The translations under genes and the position numbers were made by a program. Positions 50,976-63,028 of a stretch of 64,000 bases of DNA are shown here, one piece after another. The stretch is from Microthrixaceae bacterium (GTDB lineage: Bacteria > Actinomycetota > Acidimicrobiia > Acidimicrobiales > Microtrichaceae). The stretch spans positions 66,246 through 130,245 of the forward strand of contig JAOSKI010000041.1 of NCBI GenBank assembly GCA_027493675.1, in the 5' to 3' direction. The notes under the pieces were generated by a model that made no database searches, was not told the origin of the DNA, and saw only the letters and a program-made list of their open reading frames with translations. Positions within the stretch are counted from its first letter, which is position 1. Each line of letters starts with the position of its first letter.

Positions 50976-51901
50976 CTACCGGAGGCGAGGGGCGCCGTGG
51001 GTGCCTCCGCCGACGACCTGTAGTGGCTCCAGCGTGCGAACGGCGATGTCGGCGTCGAACTTCGCCATCTCCTCGACGAAGCCACCGAGGTTGACGTTGA
51101 AAGAGAAGCCCATCGGATCCCCGAGCGGGCGGAAGAAGTCGTCGTGGTGGTGGGCCACCACGATCCTCGGTCGCAGGGCCCGCATCGCCCGGCCGACGAA
51201 GTCGCGGGTGTACAGCCGGCCCGCGATCCCGCACAGGAAGACGTCCACGTCACGGGTTCGGATTCGCGTTCGATCAGGTTCGCGGAGCCCTGGTGGTAGA
51301 TCACGAGACCCGCCACCTCGATGGTGATGCCGAACACCTGACCGCACCGGTAGCGGGCGGAACCGAGGTGGTCCATGGAGTCACACGTAAGTTCGCCCTC
51401 CGAGGGCACCTTGAGCCCGAGGAGCAACTTCGAGTGCACCGAGGGGGTGAAGGAGACCGTGAAGGGCCCGATCTCATACCGCCGGTGTGGGTCCACCACG
51501 ACGGCCTGGTCCCCCAGCGAATGGAGCTCCATGAGATGTCGCAGCGAACTCGAGCCGTACACGGGACAGTTGTGTCGGCGGGCGATCGTCGCGACATCCA
51601 CGGCGTGATCGAAGTGGGTGTGACCGACCAGGACCCCATCTGCCTTGGTGATGACCTGATCGACCAGATCCGAGTCCGATGTCAGCGAAGGGGCGAGCAA
51701 CGTCGTCGCCAGGTCCTTGCGGCTGACATACGGATCGATCAACACCGTGGTGCCTTGGTACCCGAGTGCGAAGCCCGCGGTGCCGAGCCACTGGATGCCG
51801 AGTCCGTCCGGCAACGAGTCGCCGGCGTCGGACCAGTTCGACTCGCGTTGGACCGAAGGGTCGTTGCGGTGCCGGAGGCGGCTCAGCCGGTGGATGTCCA
51901 T
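50976..51901 (-). CDS. MBL-fold hydrolase, UlaG-like, frameshifted
   Basis: About 308 residues. GIQWLGTAGFALGYQGTTVL begins the beta-lactamase fold, and GVLVGHTHFDHAVDVATIA carries the zinc site. The last part (FLCGIAGRLYTRDFVGRAMR, AHHHDDFFRPLG) is in an offset frame after about 51255. It resembles UlaG-type lactonase or phosphodiesterase-like proteins. It lies in the leftward hydrolase run, 17 bp behind the LpqC-like esterase. Confidence 0.82.
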
Positions 51902-51918
51902 CTCCGAGGCGTCGGCGG

Positions 51919-53042
51919 TCAGTCGCGGGTGAACTGGGACATGAACTCCCAGGCGTCACGGGTCGCGTCGATGTCGAAGGTGGTGTACCCCACGATGCTC
52001 TCGATCGACTTGCTGAACTCACTCGACGGCCAGGAGTGCCCGCCTCCCTCGACGACGAGGAACTCGACGTCGGCTCCGGGCGGGCATTCGTAGGTCCGGC
52101 GGATCACCTCGTCGCTCACCTCCGAGTCGCTCGGCTCCAGATCACATCCGTTGCGTGCCGCGAACGCCCCGACCGCCGCCGGGTAGCCCTCGCCGTCGAG
52201 GTCCGCCTCGGGCGTGGTGGAGGTGGTCTGCTCTGCGCCGGCGCCCGGGTCGGCGAGCCCCGGGATCGCGCGGATGTCGACTCCGCCGTTGAACAACAGG
52301 ATGGGGTCCGCGGTCCCGTGGATCGCGAGCAGTGGAACGGGCTGTGTGGTGGGGCACGGGTCCATGTCGGTGACACCGGCCACCGGTGCCGCTGCGGCGA
52401 GCACCTCGAGCGCTCACATACCACGAACGAGGTGAACATGGCGCCGTTGGACAGCCCCGTTGCGTAGAGCGCGACGTGTCGATGCACGCCGTGTCGCCGA
52501 TCTCGGCGAGGGAGGGCGTCGAAGAAGCGGAGGTCGGCGTTGGCGGCCGGATCCCCACTGGTGTCCCTCCAGAGGCTGACCGGTGCCTTCGGGGAACACC
52601 ACCACGAAGCCCTCCTGTTGTGCGAGATCCGAGTACCCGGTCATCTTCGAGTGGACGTCGGCGCCCTCCATCAGCCCGTGGAAGTCGAACACGACCGGGC
52701 GCGCCTCGGCGGGGTCGTCGGATTCCGGGGATCGTGATCAGGTACCGCCGGGACACCCCGTCCACGGTGATCGTGCGCTCGGCTTCGACGGTGGGTTCCC
52801 CGGTCGGCTCCGCGGCGCCGGCATCGCATCCCGGCGAGGTGACAGGGGTGTGCTCGGGTGCCGAACCGGCCGTCTCCGACGAGCCGTCGGTGGTGTCGGG
52901 GGGACTCGACGGATCCATCGACCTTGCCGCCCGGGTCGTCTCCTGAGCAGGCCGCGCCGAGCAGCACCACCGCCGATGCGACCACGACGGCCACGAGGTA
53001 GGTCAACGACCTGTTGGTGCAGGCGGTGCGGCGATCGGTCAT
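51919..53042 (-). CDS. LpqC/PHB-depolymerase-like esterase lipoprotein, frameshifted
   Basis: About 370 residues. The lipoprotein signal (YLVAVVVASAVVLLGAAC, Cys32) is followed by an acidic, Ser/Thr/Pro-rich linker. The esterase domain has VFDFHGLMEGADVHSKMTG, VFPEGTG, the Ser elbow in TGLSNGAMFTSFV, AIHGTADPILLFNGG and the His in VEGGGHSWPSSEF. It resembles mycobacterial LpqC and poly-3-hydroxybutyrate depolymerases, acting outside the membrane on short esters or polymers. Frame breaks lie near 52915, 52725, 52565, 52485 and 52410. It heads the leftward operon. Confidence 0.8.
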
Positions 53043-53161
53043 TCGTGCTCCCCGTCGTGGCGTGCTCGGACCCGACACTGTTGCAGAGCAACGAGACGCG
53101 TGCCCGTCGGTGCCCGCTTGCATGTCGGTGCGCGCATGCACGTCGGTGCTCGGTCACCGTG

Positions 53162-56113
53162 ATGTGTCGCTACTGTGGCGGTGTGGCGAGCGGACCGTTC
53201 CACGATCTGGGTGAGTGGGCACGCAACGCGCTCGAAGTCGCCCGCTTCGGCGGGCTGGACACCGGCGAGGAGTCCTCTCCCTACGAGATCACCCAGCAGT
53301 CACCCACCCATCGCCTTCGTCGCTACTTCCCCGACTCCGATCCGGGCAGGGTGGCGGTCATCCTGATCCCACCGATGATGCTCTCGCGGAGGTCTTCGAC
53401 GTGAGCCCAGCGGTGAGCGCGGTCGCCGGGTTGCACAGGTGTGGCGTCGATCCGTGGGTCGTCGACTCCGGTGAGCCCGCCCACGAGGAGGGAGGCCTGC
53501 AGCGCGGGCTGCAGGACCACCTAGATGCGATCTCGGAGTCGATAGACCACGTTCGCGCCGATACCGGTCGCAGGCCCTACCTGGTGGGTTACTCCCAAGG
53601 CGGGATGTTCGCCTACGAGGTGGCGGTCTTCCGCGGCAACGAGGGGATCGCCGGCATCGTCACCCTCGGCAGCCCGGTGGACCTCAAGGCCATGAAGCCC
53701 GCCGGCATCCCCTTCGAGGCGCTTGTGCCGGCCGTCGAGTTCCTCTCGAACCAGGTCGTCGGCACGCGGTCGCTGCCTTCATGGGCGAGCAGCACCGGGT
53801 TCGAGCTGCTCGACCCGGCGGGGTCGCTCCGCAAGCGTGTCGACTTCGTCCTGAAGTTGCACGACCGCGATGCGCTGGCATCCCACGAGAAGCGGCGGCG
53901 CTTCCTCAACGGCGAGGGTTGGGTGGCGTGGCCCGGGCCCTCGCTGTTGGACATGATGGTCGGCCTCACGCGCCACAACAGGTTCATGACCGGTGGCTAC
54001 GAGATAGACGGGCACCTCTACACGCTTCGCGGATCTGAACCTGCCGGTGCTCACGGTCTGGGGATCCGTCGATGCGATCGCCCCTCCGTCGTCGGTGAGG
54101 GCGTTGGGACGCGCGGCGCCGCGCTGCGAGGTCGACGAGTACGACCTGCCGGTGGGTCACTTCGGGTTGGTGGTCGGATCGGTGGCGGCGGCCGAGATCT
54201 GGCCGGTGGTCGCTGAATGGACGACGTGGCGGGCGGGTGAAGCTGAGCGCCCGACGGTGGTCTCGGCGTGGAATCCGGACTACCTGGACGATCCCGATCC
54301 CCCCCGCCCCCGGGTCCATCGAGTCGCTGGTTCGGGTCGGTCAGCTCACAGCTGATGTGGTCGGCGTCGCCGGGGACACCGCATCGAAGGTGATCTCGGA
54401 CACACGCGGTCTGGCGATCGGGGCGTTGAGGCAGTTACCGGTGCTACGCCGGCTCAACGACGCGTCGACGATGTCACGGATCTCGCTCGGCGGGGTGCTG
54501 GCCGAGCGGGCACGGACCCATCCGAACGCGACCGCGTTCCTCTACGAGGGCAGGGGGGCACACCTACGCGGACATGAACCGCAGGGTCGACGCAATCGTG
54601 CGGGGCCTCATCGGTGCCGGAGTGCGCCACGGGATGACCGTCGGGCTCGTCATGGGCACACGGCCATCCGCGTTGACGACGATAATCGCCCTCAACCGGA
54701 TCGGAGCGATCACCTGCATCCTGCGGCCAGGGGTGATCAACCCCAGCGAGCTGCGGTTGTCCGGGGCGGAACTGCTGGTCGTGGACCCTGAACACGTGGC
54801 GGCTATGCGCCGAGGATCCGGAGATCCGCATCCTCGTGCTGGGCGGCGGTGGCGACCCGCGTGATCTGGGCGCCGGTGTCACCGACCTCGAACAGGTGGA
54901 TCCTGATGCCGTCGAGTTGCCGAAGTGGTACAGGCCGACCCCGGACGTGGCGGCGACCTGGCCTTCGTGCTCTTCAGCGGGCAGGGTGAACGTGTCCGTG
55001 CACGTCCCTTCACCAACGAACGTTGGGCGCTGTCCGCGTTCGGCACCGCAGCTGCCGCCTCGCTGACGGGGGCCGACACCCTCTACGGAGTGACACCGCA
55101 CTTCCATCCCGCCGGGATGCTCACCGCTTTCGGCGGGGCGCTGGCCGGCGGAGCGCGCCTGGTCATGACCACCGGTTTCGATCCCGAGGCGTTCTGGTCG
55201 GACATCCGCCGTTACGGGGTGACCGTGGTCTCCTACACCTGGACGATGGTCAAGGAGTTGCTGGACCTGCCGGTCTCCGAACTGGAACGTGGCCATTCCA
55301 TCAGGCTCTTCATCGGCTCGGGCATGCCGACGGGGCTGTGGAGCGAGGTCCACGCGCGGTTCGATCCGGCGAGAGTGGTCGAGTTCTACGCCTCCACGTC
55401 GGGGCAGGCGGTGCTGGTCAACATCGGCAGCGATGCAGCACGGATAGGTTCATGTGGGCAGCGGCTGGTCGGCAGCCCGAACCTGTTGCTCGCAGCCACG
55501 GACCCGGTGACCGGCGAGTTGGTGTTGACCGACGACGGGATGGCCCGAAGGGCGCAGCCGGGGGGAGCTGGGGCTGCTGCTGTCCGAGGCGAAGCTGCCC
55601 CACCTCTCAGGGGTGACACATCGGAGCCTGCGGACCCCCGGCGACGCATGGCGGTCGACGGAGGACCTCTTCACCATCGACGAGGACGGGTGCTACTGGT
55701 TCGCCGACCACTCCGACAGCCTCATCGACGGGCGGCCGCTCGTCGGTGACCGGCCCCGCGCGGTGCCGCCCACGCAGGTCGAGAGGTTCCTGGAGCAGCA
55801 TCCGCTCATCCGCCTTGCCGCGGTGACCCCGTCGCCCGACGGCAAGTTGCTGGTCGCCTCGGTGATCCCGACCCGGCGCGCGACCAAGAAGTCGATCGAG
55901 GACATCACCGCGTCGCTACCACCGTGGTTGCGGCCCGACGTCGTGCGGGAGGTGAAGGACCTGCCGACCACCGCGTGGTACCGCATCGACCGCACTGCGA
56001 TCGCAGCACTCGATCCGATGAAGCCCACCGCAGGCGTTCGGGTCTGGTTGCGCAACCCGACCGACGGGACCTTCGAGCGGGTTGCGAAGCGGAGTGCCGG
56101 AAACAGCCGTTGA
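53162..56113 (+). CDS. Alpha/beta hydrolase-acyl-CoA synthetase fusion protein, frameshifted
   Basis: About 980 residues. The first 350 form a PHA-synthase-like hydrolase domain (VAVILIPPMMLSAEVFDVSP after repair, VDPWVVDSGEP, YLVGYSQGGMFAYEVAVFRG, LTVWGSVDAIAPP). After a linker comes an AMP-binding domain (ISLGGVLAERARTHPNATAF, MNRRVDAIVRGLIGAGVRHG, DLAFVLFSGQGERVRARPFT, GVTPHFHPAGMLTAFGGAL, RLFIGSGMPTGLWSEVHARF, VEFYASTSGQAVL). Mycobacteria have proteins with the same domain order. The roughly nine frame changes (for example 53385, 54040, 54300, 54560, 54820, 54945, 55560) make it look like several ORFs. The start could also be GTG 53183. A role in storage or cell-envelope lipid activation is inferred. 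Confidence 0.78.
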
Positions 56114-56199
56114 TACGCGGCCTGCACAGGCGCATGATTCGCGAAGGGGGGGTGAACACATCGCTGGATCAAACCTGTCGCTGAGCCAAGGAGGCCATC

Positions 56200-56807
56200 A
56201 TGTTCATTCAGGTGATCGAAGGTAGGACGACCGATCCCGAAGCGCTCCACCGCCGGATCGATCTCTGGCAGGAGGAGCTCCGAGCCCGGCGCCACGGGGG
56301 TATCTGGGGTCTGCGGGAGGGTGCACGGCGGATGGCTCGTTCATCCTTGCAGTGCGCTTCGTGGACCGCGCGGCGGCTGAACGCAACGCTCGGCGCGAGG
56401 AGCAGACCGCATGGTGGTCGGAGACCGAGGCGTGCTTCGACGGCCCGGTGTCGTTCCACGAGACAGAGGATGTCCACGTGATGGCCCACGGAGCACTAGG
56501 CGACGCCGGCTTCGTCCAGGTCATGGAGGGGCACGTGTCCGACAGGGCTGCAGCCGACCGGCTGGAGCTCGAGGCCGATCCGCTCCTGGCGGAGCTCCGG
56601 CCTGATCTTCTCGGGTCCATCACCGCGTACTTCTCCGAGGACGAGTTCGCCGACATCGCGTTCTTCACCACCGAGCGCGAGGCGCGTGAGAACGAGAGCC
56701 GCGAGATGCCACCGGAGTTCTCCGAGCGCTTCGACCAGTGGGAGCGGGTCATGAAGGTGGAGCGCTACCTGGACATCCCTGATCCCTGGGTCGCCTCCGC
56801 CCACTGA
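56200..56807 (+). CDS. ABM-like dimeric alpha/beta-barrel protein, frameshifted
   Basis: About 202 residues built of two similar halves: MFIQVIEGRTTDPEALHRRI and, about 100 residues on, FVQVMEGHVSDRAAADRLEL. Each begins a ferredoxin-like half as in antibiotic-biosynthesis-monooxygenase-type barrels. SFILAVRFVDRAAAERNARR and FHETEDVHVMAHG complete the first. The frame changes near 56300. A perfect AAGGAGG lies 7 bases before the ATG at 56200. The function of this actinobacterial group is unknown. Confidence 0.7.
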
Positions 56808-56979
56808 GGCCGCGATCCCGGGCCGCTACCTCGACCCGCCACCCGGGCCCGCCACCCGGGATCGCGGCGGGCTGTGGTGTCGGGGGTCGTGGAACATCGC
56901 TAGGTTGGCGGGTCGGACTCCGGGCACGACCGCCCGGGACCCGGCTCTTTGCGGTCGACCACGAGGGGATCGAGTGACG

Positions 56980-58610
56980 ATGGCTGCCAGGCAGACGAAC
57001 GCGGGATCGACCACACCGGTGCTGGATCCCGAGACGGTGGCGAGATACCAGTTCCACGGCCAGGACGTCGCATGGTTGCTGGACCAGCGCGCGGAGCACC
57101 GCGGTGATCACACCTTCCTGGTCTGGCAACCCAAGGAGGGTCCGGTGCGCACCTGGACCTACGCGGAGTTCTCCCTTGCCACGCGTGAGGTCGCCGCAGG
57201 GCTGGCGGCGCGTGGGATCGGTGTGGGTGACGCGGTGCTCATCCACGCCGAGAACTGCCCGGAGGCCGTGATCGCCTGGTACGCGGTCGCCCGCCTCGGG
57301 GCATCGCGGTGACCACCAACACGCGTAGCGTCGCAGCAGAGCTCGAGTACTTCATCGATGCCTCGGGAGCAGTGGCCGCTATCACCCAACCGCAGTTCGC
57401 CTCCGTGCTGGCTGAAGCCGCCGGTGGGCTGCGCTGGACGGTGGTGACCGCGGACAACTCCGGTGTCGCAGTGCCCGAGGAGCAGCAACCGACCGGCTCG
57501 GATGCATTCGACTCCCTGCGTGGAGACCCCGACGCAGTGCCGGAGCTCGAGGCGGATCCGTTGCGACCGGTGGGGATCATGTTCACCTCCGGTACCACCT
57601 CCAAGCCCAAGGCGGTGGTCCACACCCACGGCAACGTGCTGTGGGCGGCGAAGATCAACCCGACCAACATCGACTTCACCCCTCAGGACACCTACCTGTG
57701 CTACCTGCCGTTCTTCCACGTGAACACCCAGGGTTGGGCGATGTGGACCGTGCTGGGTGCGGGCGGCACCGTGGTGTTGCAGCCCAGGTTCTCAGCCTCG
57801 CGGTTCTGGGACGTCATAGCCGCACACGAGGTGACCCACGTCTCGCTCATCCCGTTCGTGTTCAAGGCGATCGGTGGTGATCCGATACCGGAGCACACCG
57901 TGCGTGTCGGCGTGTTCGGGTTGATCATGCCGATGCTCGACGACTGGCTGGGGATGCGCGTCATGGCGGCCTACGGCATGACCGAGCTGGTGGGCCACTG
58001 CATCCGCTCGACTCCCAACGAGACCTACCCCGACATGGCGATGGGTCGGGTCGCCCCGGGCTACGAGTGGATGGTCGTCAACCACGAGGCCGGTCGGCCT
58101 GCCGAGGTGGGGGAGATGGGTGAGCTGTGGATCCGTGGGGTGCGGGGCATCTCGGTGTTCCTCGAGTACCTCGACAACCCCGAGGCGAACGCGAAGATGT
58201 TCACCGAGGACGGCTGGTGCCGTACCGGCGACGTGGTGCGCCTGGAGGAGAACGGGCACATCTTCTACTGCGACCGCGACAAGGACGCGCTCAAGGTCGG
58301 CGGCGAGAACGTATCCGCGCGCGAGGTCGAGGACGTGTGCCGCACGGTGCCCGGCATCGACGACATCGCAGTCGTCGCCAAGTCCCACGAGATGCTCGAC
58401 ATGGTTCCGGTGGCCTTCGTGATCCGAAACGAGATGGCCGAGCCCGAGGAGCAGATGGCAGTGGCGATCATCGAGGCGTGCAGGGCCGCCCTGTCGGATT
58501 TCAAGGTGCCGAGGGCGGTCTACTTCCTGGAGGAGTTCCCCACCGCCGAGCTCGGGAAGATCGCCAAGAAGGACCTGCGCGACCTCGCGGACTCCTACGA
58601 CCCGGTGTGA
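56980..58610 (+). CDS. AMP-dependent acyl-CoA ligase, frameshifted
   Basis: About 543 residues. The adenylation motifs are PVGIMFTSGTTSKPKAVVHT, FHVNTQGWAMWTVLGAGGTV, AAYGMTELVGHC, GELWIRGVRGISVFLEYLDN, EDGWCRTGDVVRLEENGHIF and the hinge/lysine region ELGKIAKKDLRDLA. The Lys in GKIAKKDL is the usual catalytic one. A single frame change near 57310 (RLGASR to AVTTNTRS) interrupts it. ATG 56980 or GTG 56974 starts it. Substrate probably a medium- or long-chain or aromatic acid. Confidence 0.9.
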
Positions 58611-58718
58611 GTGGCGGGCCACCGGGACCCGAGGTGACCGTTGAGGGTGCCGACCGGTAGCGTCGCGTGATGACATCACGGCAGTGGGCCGTGGTGGGAA
58701 CCGGAGGCTTCCGTCGGG

Positions 58719-60168
58719 ATGCAGCAGGGCTCGGTCGCGGTGATCGGTGGTGGCATGACCGGACTGGTCGCCGCCCGACGGCTGGCCCGATCCGGTTGCG
58801 CGGTCACCGTGTACGAGGCCGGGGACCGGTTGGGCGGCCAGGTGCGAACCGTGGAGTTCATGGGCCATCGCGTGGACGTCGGCGCGGAGTCGTTGCACCT
58901 CGCGGGCCCCAACGTGGAACTGCTCGACGAGCTCGGCCTCACCGACGACCTCGTGGTGGCCGACAGCACCTTCGTGTGGATCTGGGACGGCGCGCGGCGC
59001 CGGCGCCTGCCTGCGGGCATGGGTCCGGCGGGCCCCACCCGGTTGTGGCCGATCGTGCGCTCGGGTGCGCTCTCGCCGTTCGGATTGGCCCGTGCCGCCT
59101 TGGAGCCGCTCCTTCCCGCACCCCGCGAAGCGCAAGGAGGTATCGGTTCTGACGGTTCGGTCGGGTCGTTCATCACCTCCCGTTTCGGCGCAGAGGTGAC
59201 CGATCGCCTGGTGGACCCGGTGCTCGGGAGCCTGCACGCCGGTGACGTGGGTCGCCTCAGCCTTCGGGCAGCGACGCCGATGCTCGCTGCCAAGGCGGCT
59301 CGTAACCGGTCCATGCTGATCGGATCCGCTCGGGCGCGACACGCCGCAGGAGCTTCGGCGGCGGTGCCGGCGTTCGTGACCCTGCCGGGAGGGCTGTCGG
59401 ACCTGGTTGACCGGGTGCTGGATGGCTGTGACGTGGAGGTCCGCCTGGGAACGCGCGTCCATGCACTCGAACACACCGGCGACGGTTTCAGGCTGAGCGT
59501 GGGGCCACACTCCGGCGACCGCGTCGAAGGTCCCCACGGTGGCCCGTGTGACGGTGCTCATGACGGTGTGGTCGTGGCACTTCCGGCGGTACCGGCCGCG
59601 GGCCTGCTCCGACCGCTGCTGGGCGCCGATGCCGAACCGCTCTCCACGCTGCGTACCGCTTCGGTGGCAACCGTCGTGGTGGCCTGGGACGCACGGGAGG
59701 CGAAGGCGTGTGGGGCACTGCGTGCAACCGGGGTGCTCACTCCGTCGAAGGCGGGCACGCTCATGAAGGCGGCCACCTTCCTGTCGACGAAGTGGCCACA
59801 GATGCGCGACCCACACCACTACTTGTTCAGGCTCTCGGCGGGGCGGGTGGGGGAGCACCGGATCGGGTCGGTCAGCGACGAGGAGCTCGTTGCCGCAATG
59901 CTCGAGGAGCTCCGGGCCGTGACCGGGTTGACCGGGTCACCGTTGCAGGCACAGGTGTACCGTTGGCCCGACGCGCTCCCGCAACTCGAAGTCGGTCACC
60001 TCGAGAAGATCGCTGCGGTGCGCCGTGCGCTCGCACGCATCCCGGGCATCCAGCTGGCAGGTGCCGCCTACGACGGGTTGGGGATCTCGAGCTGCGTCGC
60101 TGCAGGGCGTCGCTGCTGCCGAAGCCCTGATCGCAGAGCTCGACCTCGACGTGGAGGTGCCCACATGA
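58719..60168 (+). CDS. hemY: Protoporphyrinogen/coproporphyrinogen oxidase-like flavoprotein
   Basis: About 483 residues. FAD motif VAVIGGGMTGLVAARRLARS, then YEAGDRLGGQVRTVEFMGHR, VDVGAESLH, the PPO-specific LWPIVRSGALSPFGLARAAL, and VYRWPDALPQLEVGHLEKI near the end. It would oxidise a porphyrinogen in heme synthesis. The frame changes near 60112; the proper end reads [19 protein letters not shown] with its TGA overlapping the next ATG. The gene order with a radical SAM protein suggests one heme-related operon, though related FAD enzymes with other substrates exist. Confidence 0.8.
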
Positions 60169-61431
60169 CCCATACCAGCACTGCCGGAGCAACCAGCGCT
60201 GCCGGGCCGACCAGTAATGCTGCCGAGGGGCGAGGCGCAGTGCGCACGTTGCACCTCGATCCCACACAGCGGCCCTTCATCGTGATCTGGGAGGTCACCC
60301 GTGCCTGCGCCCTGGCGTGTGCGCATTGCCGCGCCGACGCCATCACCCGTCGCAACCCACTCGAGTTGACCACCCAGGAGGGAAGTACCTGCTGGATGAC
60401 CTCGCGTCGCTGGGTGCTCCTCGTCCGATCGTGGTGCTCACCGGAGGCGACCCCTTCGAACGCGACGATCTCGCCGAGCTGGTGCACCACGGCCACGAGG
60501 CAGGCCTTCCCATGGCGCTTTCGCCCTCGGTCACGCCCCGGCTCACCTCCGAGGCGCTCACCGAGCTCCGCGCCGCGGGTGCAACCGCGGTGTCGCTGTC
60601 ACTCGACGGGGCGACCCCCGCCACCCACGACGCGTTCCGGGGTTTCGAGGGCGTTCACGCCGACACACTCGCCGCGGCCACGAAGGTGCGAGCCGCGGGG
60701 CTTCGCCTGCAGATAAACACCACAGTCACGCGCGACAACGCACACGAGCTGCCGGCACTGCTCGACACGGTCATCGATCTCGATGCGGGGTTGTGGAGCG
60801 TGTTCTTCCTGGTGCCCACCGGCCGCGGCGAACACCTTGCGGCCCTCGACGCGCAGGGTGTGGAGGACGTGCTCATGTGGCTCGCGTCGGTGTCGCACCG
60901 TGTCCCGGTGAAGGCGACCGAAGCCCCGCATTTCAGGCGGGTGATGCTGCAACGAGCCGAGGCCGGTGGAGACCCGCCGGGATACCGGCCGGGACCACTC
61001 GGGGTCCTGCTCCGTGAGGCGACCCCGCTCGCCTCTGACGATGCAGGTGATGTTGCCGCGGACGCCACCGCCGCTGTGGGAGCTGCCGAGGGCACCTCCG
61101 GGTCCGTCTCCGGGAAGGCCCGCAGGGGACCTCGTCGGCCACCGCTGGATGTGAACGCCGGTCGGGGTTTCGCGTTCGTGGACCACCTGGGTTCGGTCTA
61201 TCCGAGCGGGTTCCTCCCCGTATCTGCGGGCTCGATCCGAGAGCAGAGCTTCACCGAGATCTACCGCACCTCCGAGCTCCTGAGGTCGTTGCGGGATCGG
61301 ACCAGCTGAAGGGCAGATGCGGGGTCTGCGAATACCGCGAGGTCTGTGGCGGCTCACGGTCGCACGCCTACGGGGTCACCGGTGACCCCTTGGCGGAGGA
61401 TCCGACGTGTGCACACGAGCCGGTCCGATGA
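60165..61431 (+). CDS. Radical SAM/SPASM protein (AhbD-like), frameshifted
   Basis: About 420 residues. The radical SAM cluster is CALACAHC in [38 protein letters not shown] and [18 protein letters not shown] follow the TIM-barrel pattern. The C-terminal SPASM-like Cys set ([12 protein letters not shown] and a last Cys in DPTC) lies beyond a frame change near 61305. Another frame change is near 60390. Related proteins include the heme-pathway decarboxylase AhbD and many with unknown substrates. Overlapping junctions link it to hemY before and WS/DGAT after. A Gly/Ala-rich insertion of about 45 residues lies before the SPASM part. Confidence 0.82.
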
Positions 61432-63028
61432 CGGCCCAGCGCACCAGGCTCGGGGTCCAGGACGAGCTCTGGCTCGTGATGGACCGTCCCAACAACCTCA
61501 TGGTGGTCGACTCGGTGATCTGGACCGCCGAACCCCTCGACCGTGAGCTCACCCGCGACGTGCTGGTGGAACGGCTCTGGGACCGCTACCCGGTCTTCCG
61601 GAGCCGGGCGGTCCAGGACCCCGACGGCACCTGGTGGTGGGAGGAGGATCCCGAGGCCCGGTTCGAGGATCTCGTGACCTACGTGGAGCTGGACGATCCT
61701 GACGATCCCCGCTCGTTGCAGGAACTCGTCGCCGCGCACCGCACCCAGCCGCTCGATCGCGACCGACCGCTGTGGAACGTGCTGTGGGTGGACCGCTACC
61801 TGGGTGGCAGCGCCTTGGTCACCCGGTCCCACCACGCGATCGCCGACGGCATCCGAATGGTGCAGCTGTCGATGTCGCTGTTCGATGCCACGCCCGAGGG
61901 CGGGGCCATACTCGCGCCACCGGTGCACCAGTACGGAGCACGTGTGGCAGAGCCTGCGCCGTCGGCATCCGAGCGCAGCCGTGCGGCACTGGGGGCATTG
62001 GGCAGCCAGGCCGCCGGCACGGCTCGGGCCACGCGTGCTGCCGGAGGCGAGCTCGTGTCGCTCGGTTGGCGCATTCCGCGAGCCGTCGTCGACGCGTCCC
62101 GCGAGGCGGCGATCGAAGCCCTGGTCAACCCGCTCGGCGCCGTGCACGGTGGATCACGGCGTCCTGGACGGCTGCGACCGAGGCCATCACCGAAGCGGGT
62201 TCGGCTGTGGGAGCCGCAGTGTCGGGCAGCGGTCCGCTCGTGGAGGTGTTCTCCGGCGCCCCGGGTGACGTCGACATCGTCCGCAAGCTCCTGCTCGGCA
62301 CCCGCAACGACCCGGCCATATGGACCGGGACGGCCACCGAGGACAAGGCGGTTGCCTGGTCGGAACCACTCTCCCTCGATTCGGTCAAGTCGGTCGCCCA
62401 CTCCCAGGGTGCCACCATCAACGACGTGTTGGTCACCTGTGTGGCCGGTGCGCTACGGCGGTACCTGGCGGGCCGCGACAGCCACTGCGCATCGGTGACG
62501 TTCATGGTGCCGGTGAACCTGACACCGATCGACCTGACCCTGCCCGAAGACCTCGGCAACAGCTTCGCCCTGGTTCAGCTCGAGCTGCCGACCGACCAAC
62601 CCGACGCGCTCAAGGTGCTGAGCGGGGTCCAGCACCGCATGGAGCGGATCAAGCACGGCCACGAGGCTGCAGTTGCGTTCAGGGTCCAGGAGCTCATCGC
62701 CGGGCTCAACCGCACGGTCTACGAGGCGTCGGTCGACCTGCTGGCGAGCAGGACCACGGGTGTTCTCACGAACGTCCCGGGCCCTCCGATGCCGGTGTAC
62801 CTCGCCGGTCGCCGTGTCGAGGGCATGACCGGCTGGGCGCCGCTGTCGGGTGACCAGCCGATGAGCTTCACGATCTACAGCTACGACGGCCGGATCACCG
62901 TCGGGATCGCGTGCGATCGACAACTGGTCCCGGGACACGAGGCGATCCTCACGGGCTTCATGGACGAGTTCGCCGACCTCCGGGCCCGTGTGGGGGTGCA
63001 CAGCCGGTCAGATGAACGCAGCCCCTGA
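61428..63028 (+). CDS. WS/DGAT-type diacylglycerol/wax ester acyltransferase, frameshifted
   Basis: About 530 residues. The catalytic motif SHHAIADG (HHxxxDG) lies near residue 140, after [14 protein letters not shown]. The C-terminal half has [43 protein letters not shown] and [15 protein letters not shown], the usual order for bacterial wax synthase/DGAT. It would make wax esters or triacylglycerol from acyl-CoA on the membrane. A single frame change near 62155 divides it. ATG 61428 overlaps the previous stop (ATGA). Confidence 0.9.

Noticed and set aside
57792..59858. 688-codon open frame on the minus strand opposite the acyl-CoA ligase and hemY-like genes
   Set aside because: Its peptide is low-complexity His/Arg/Gly and has no motif; both opposite genes have full sets of catalytic motifs.
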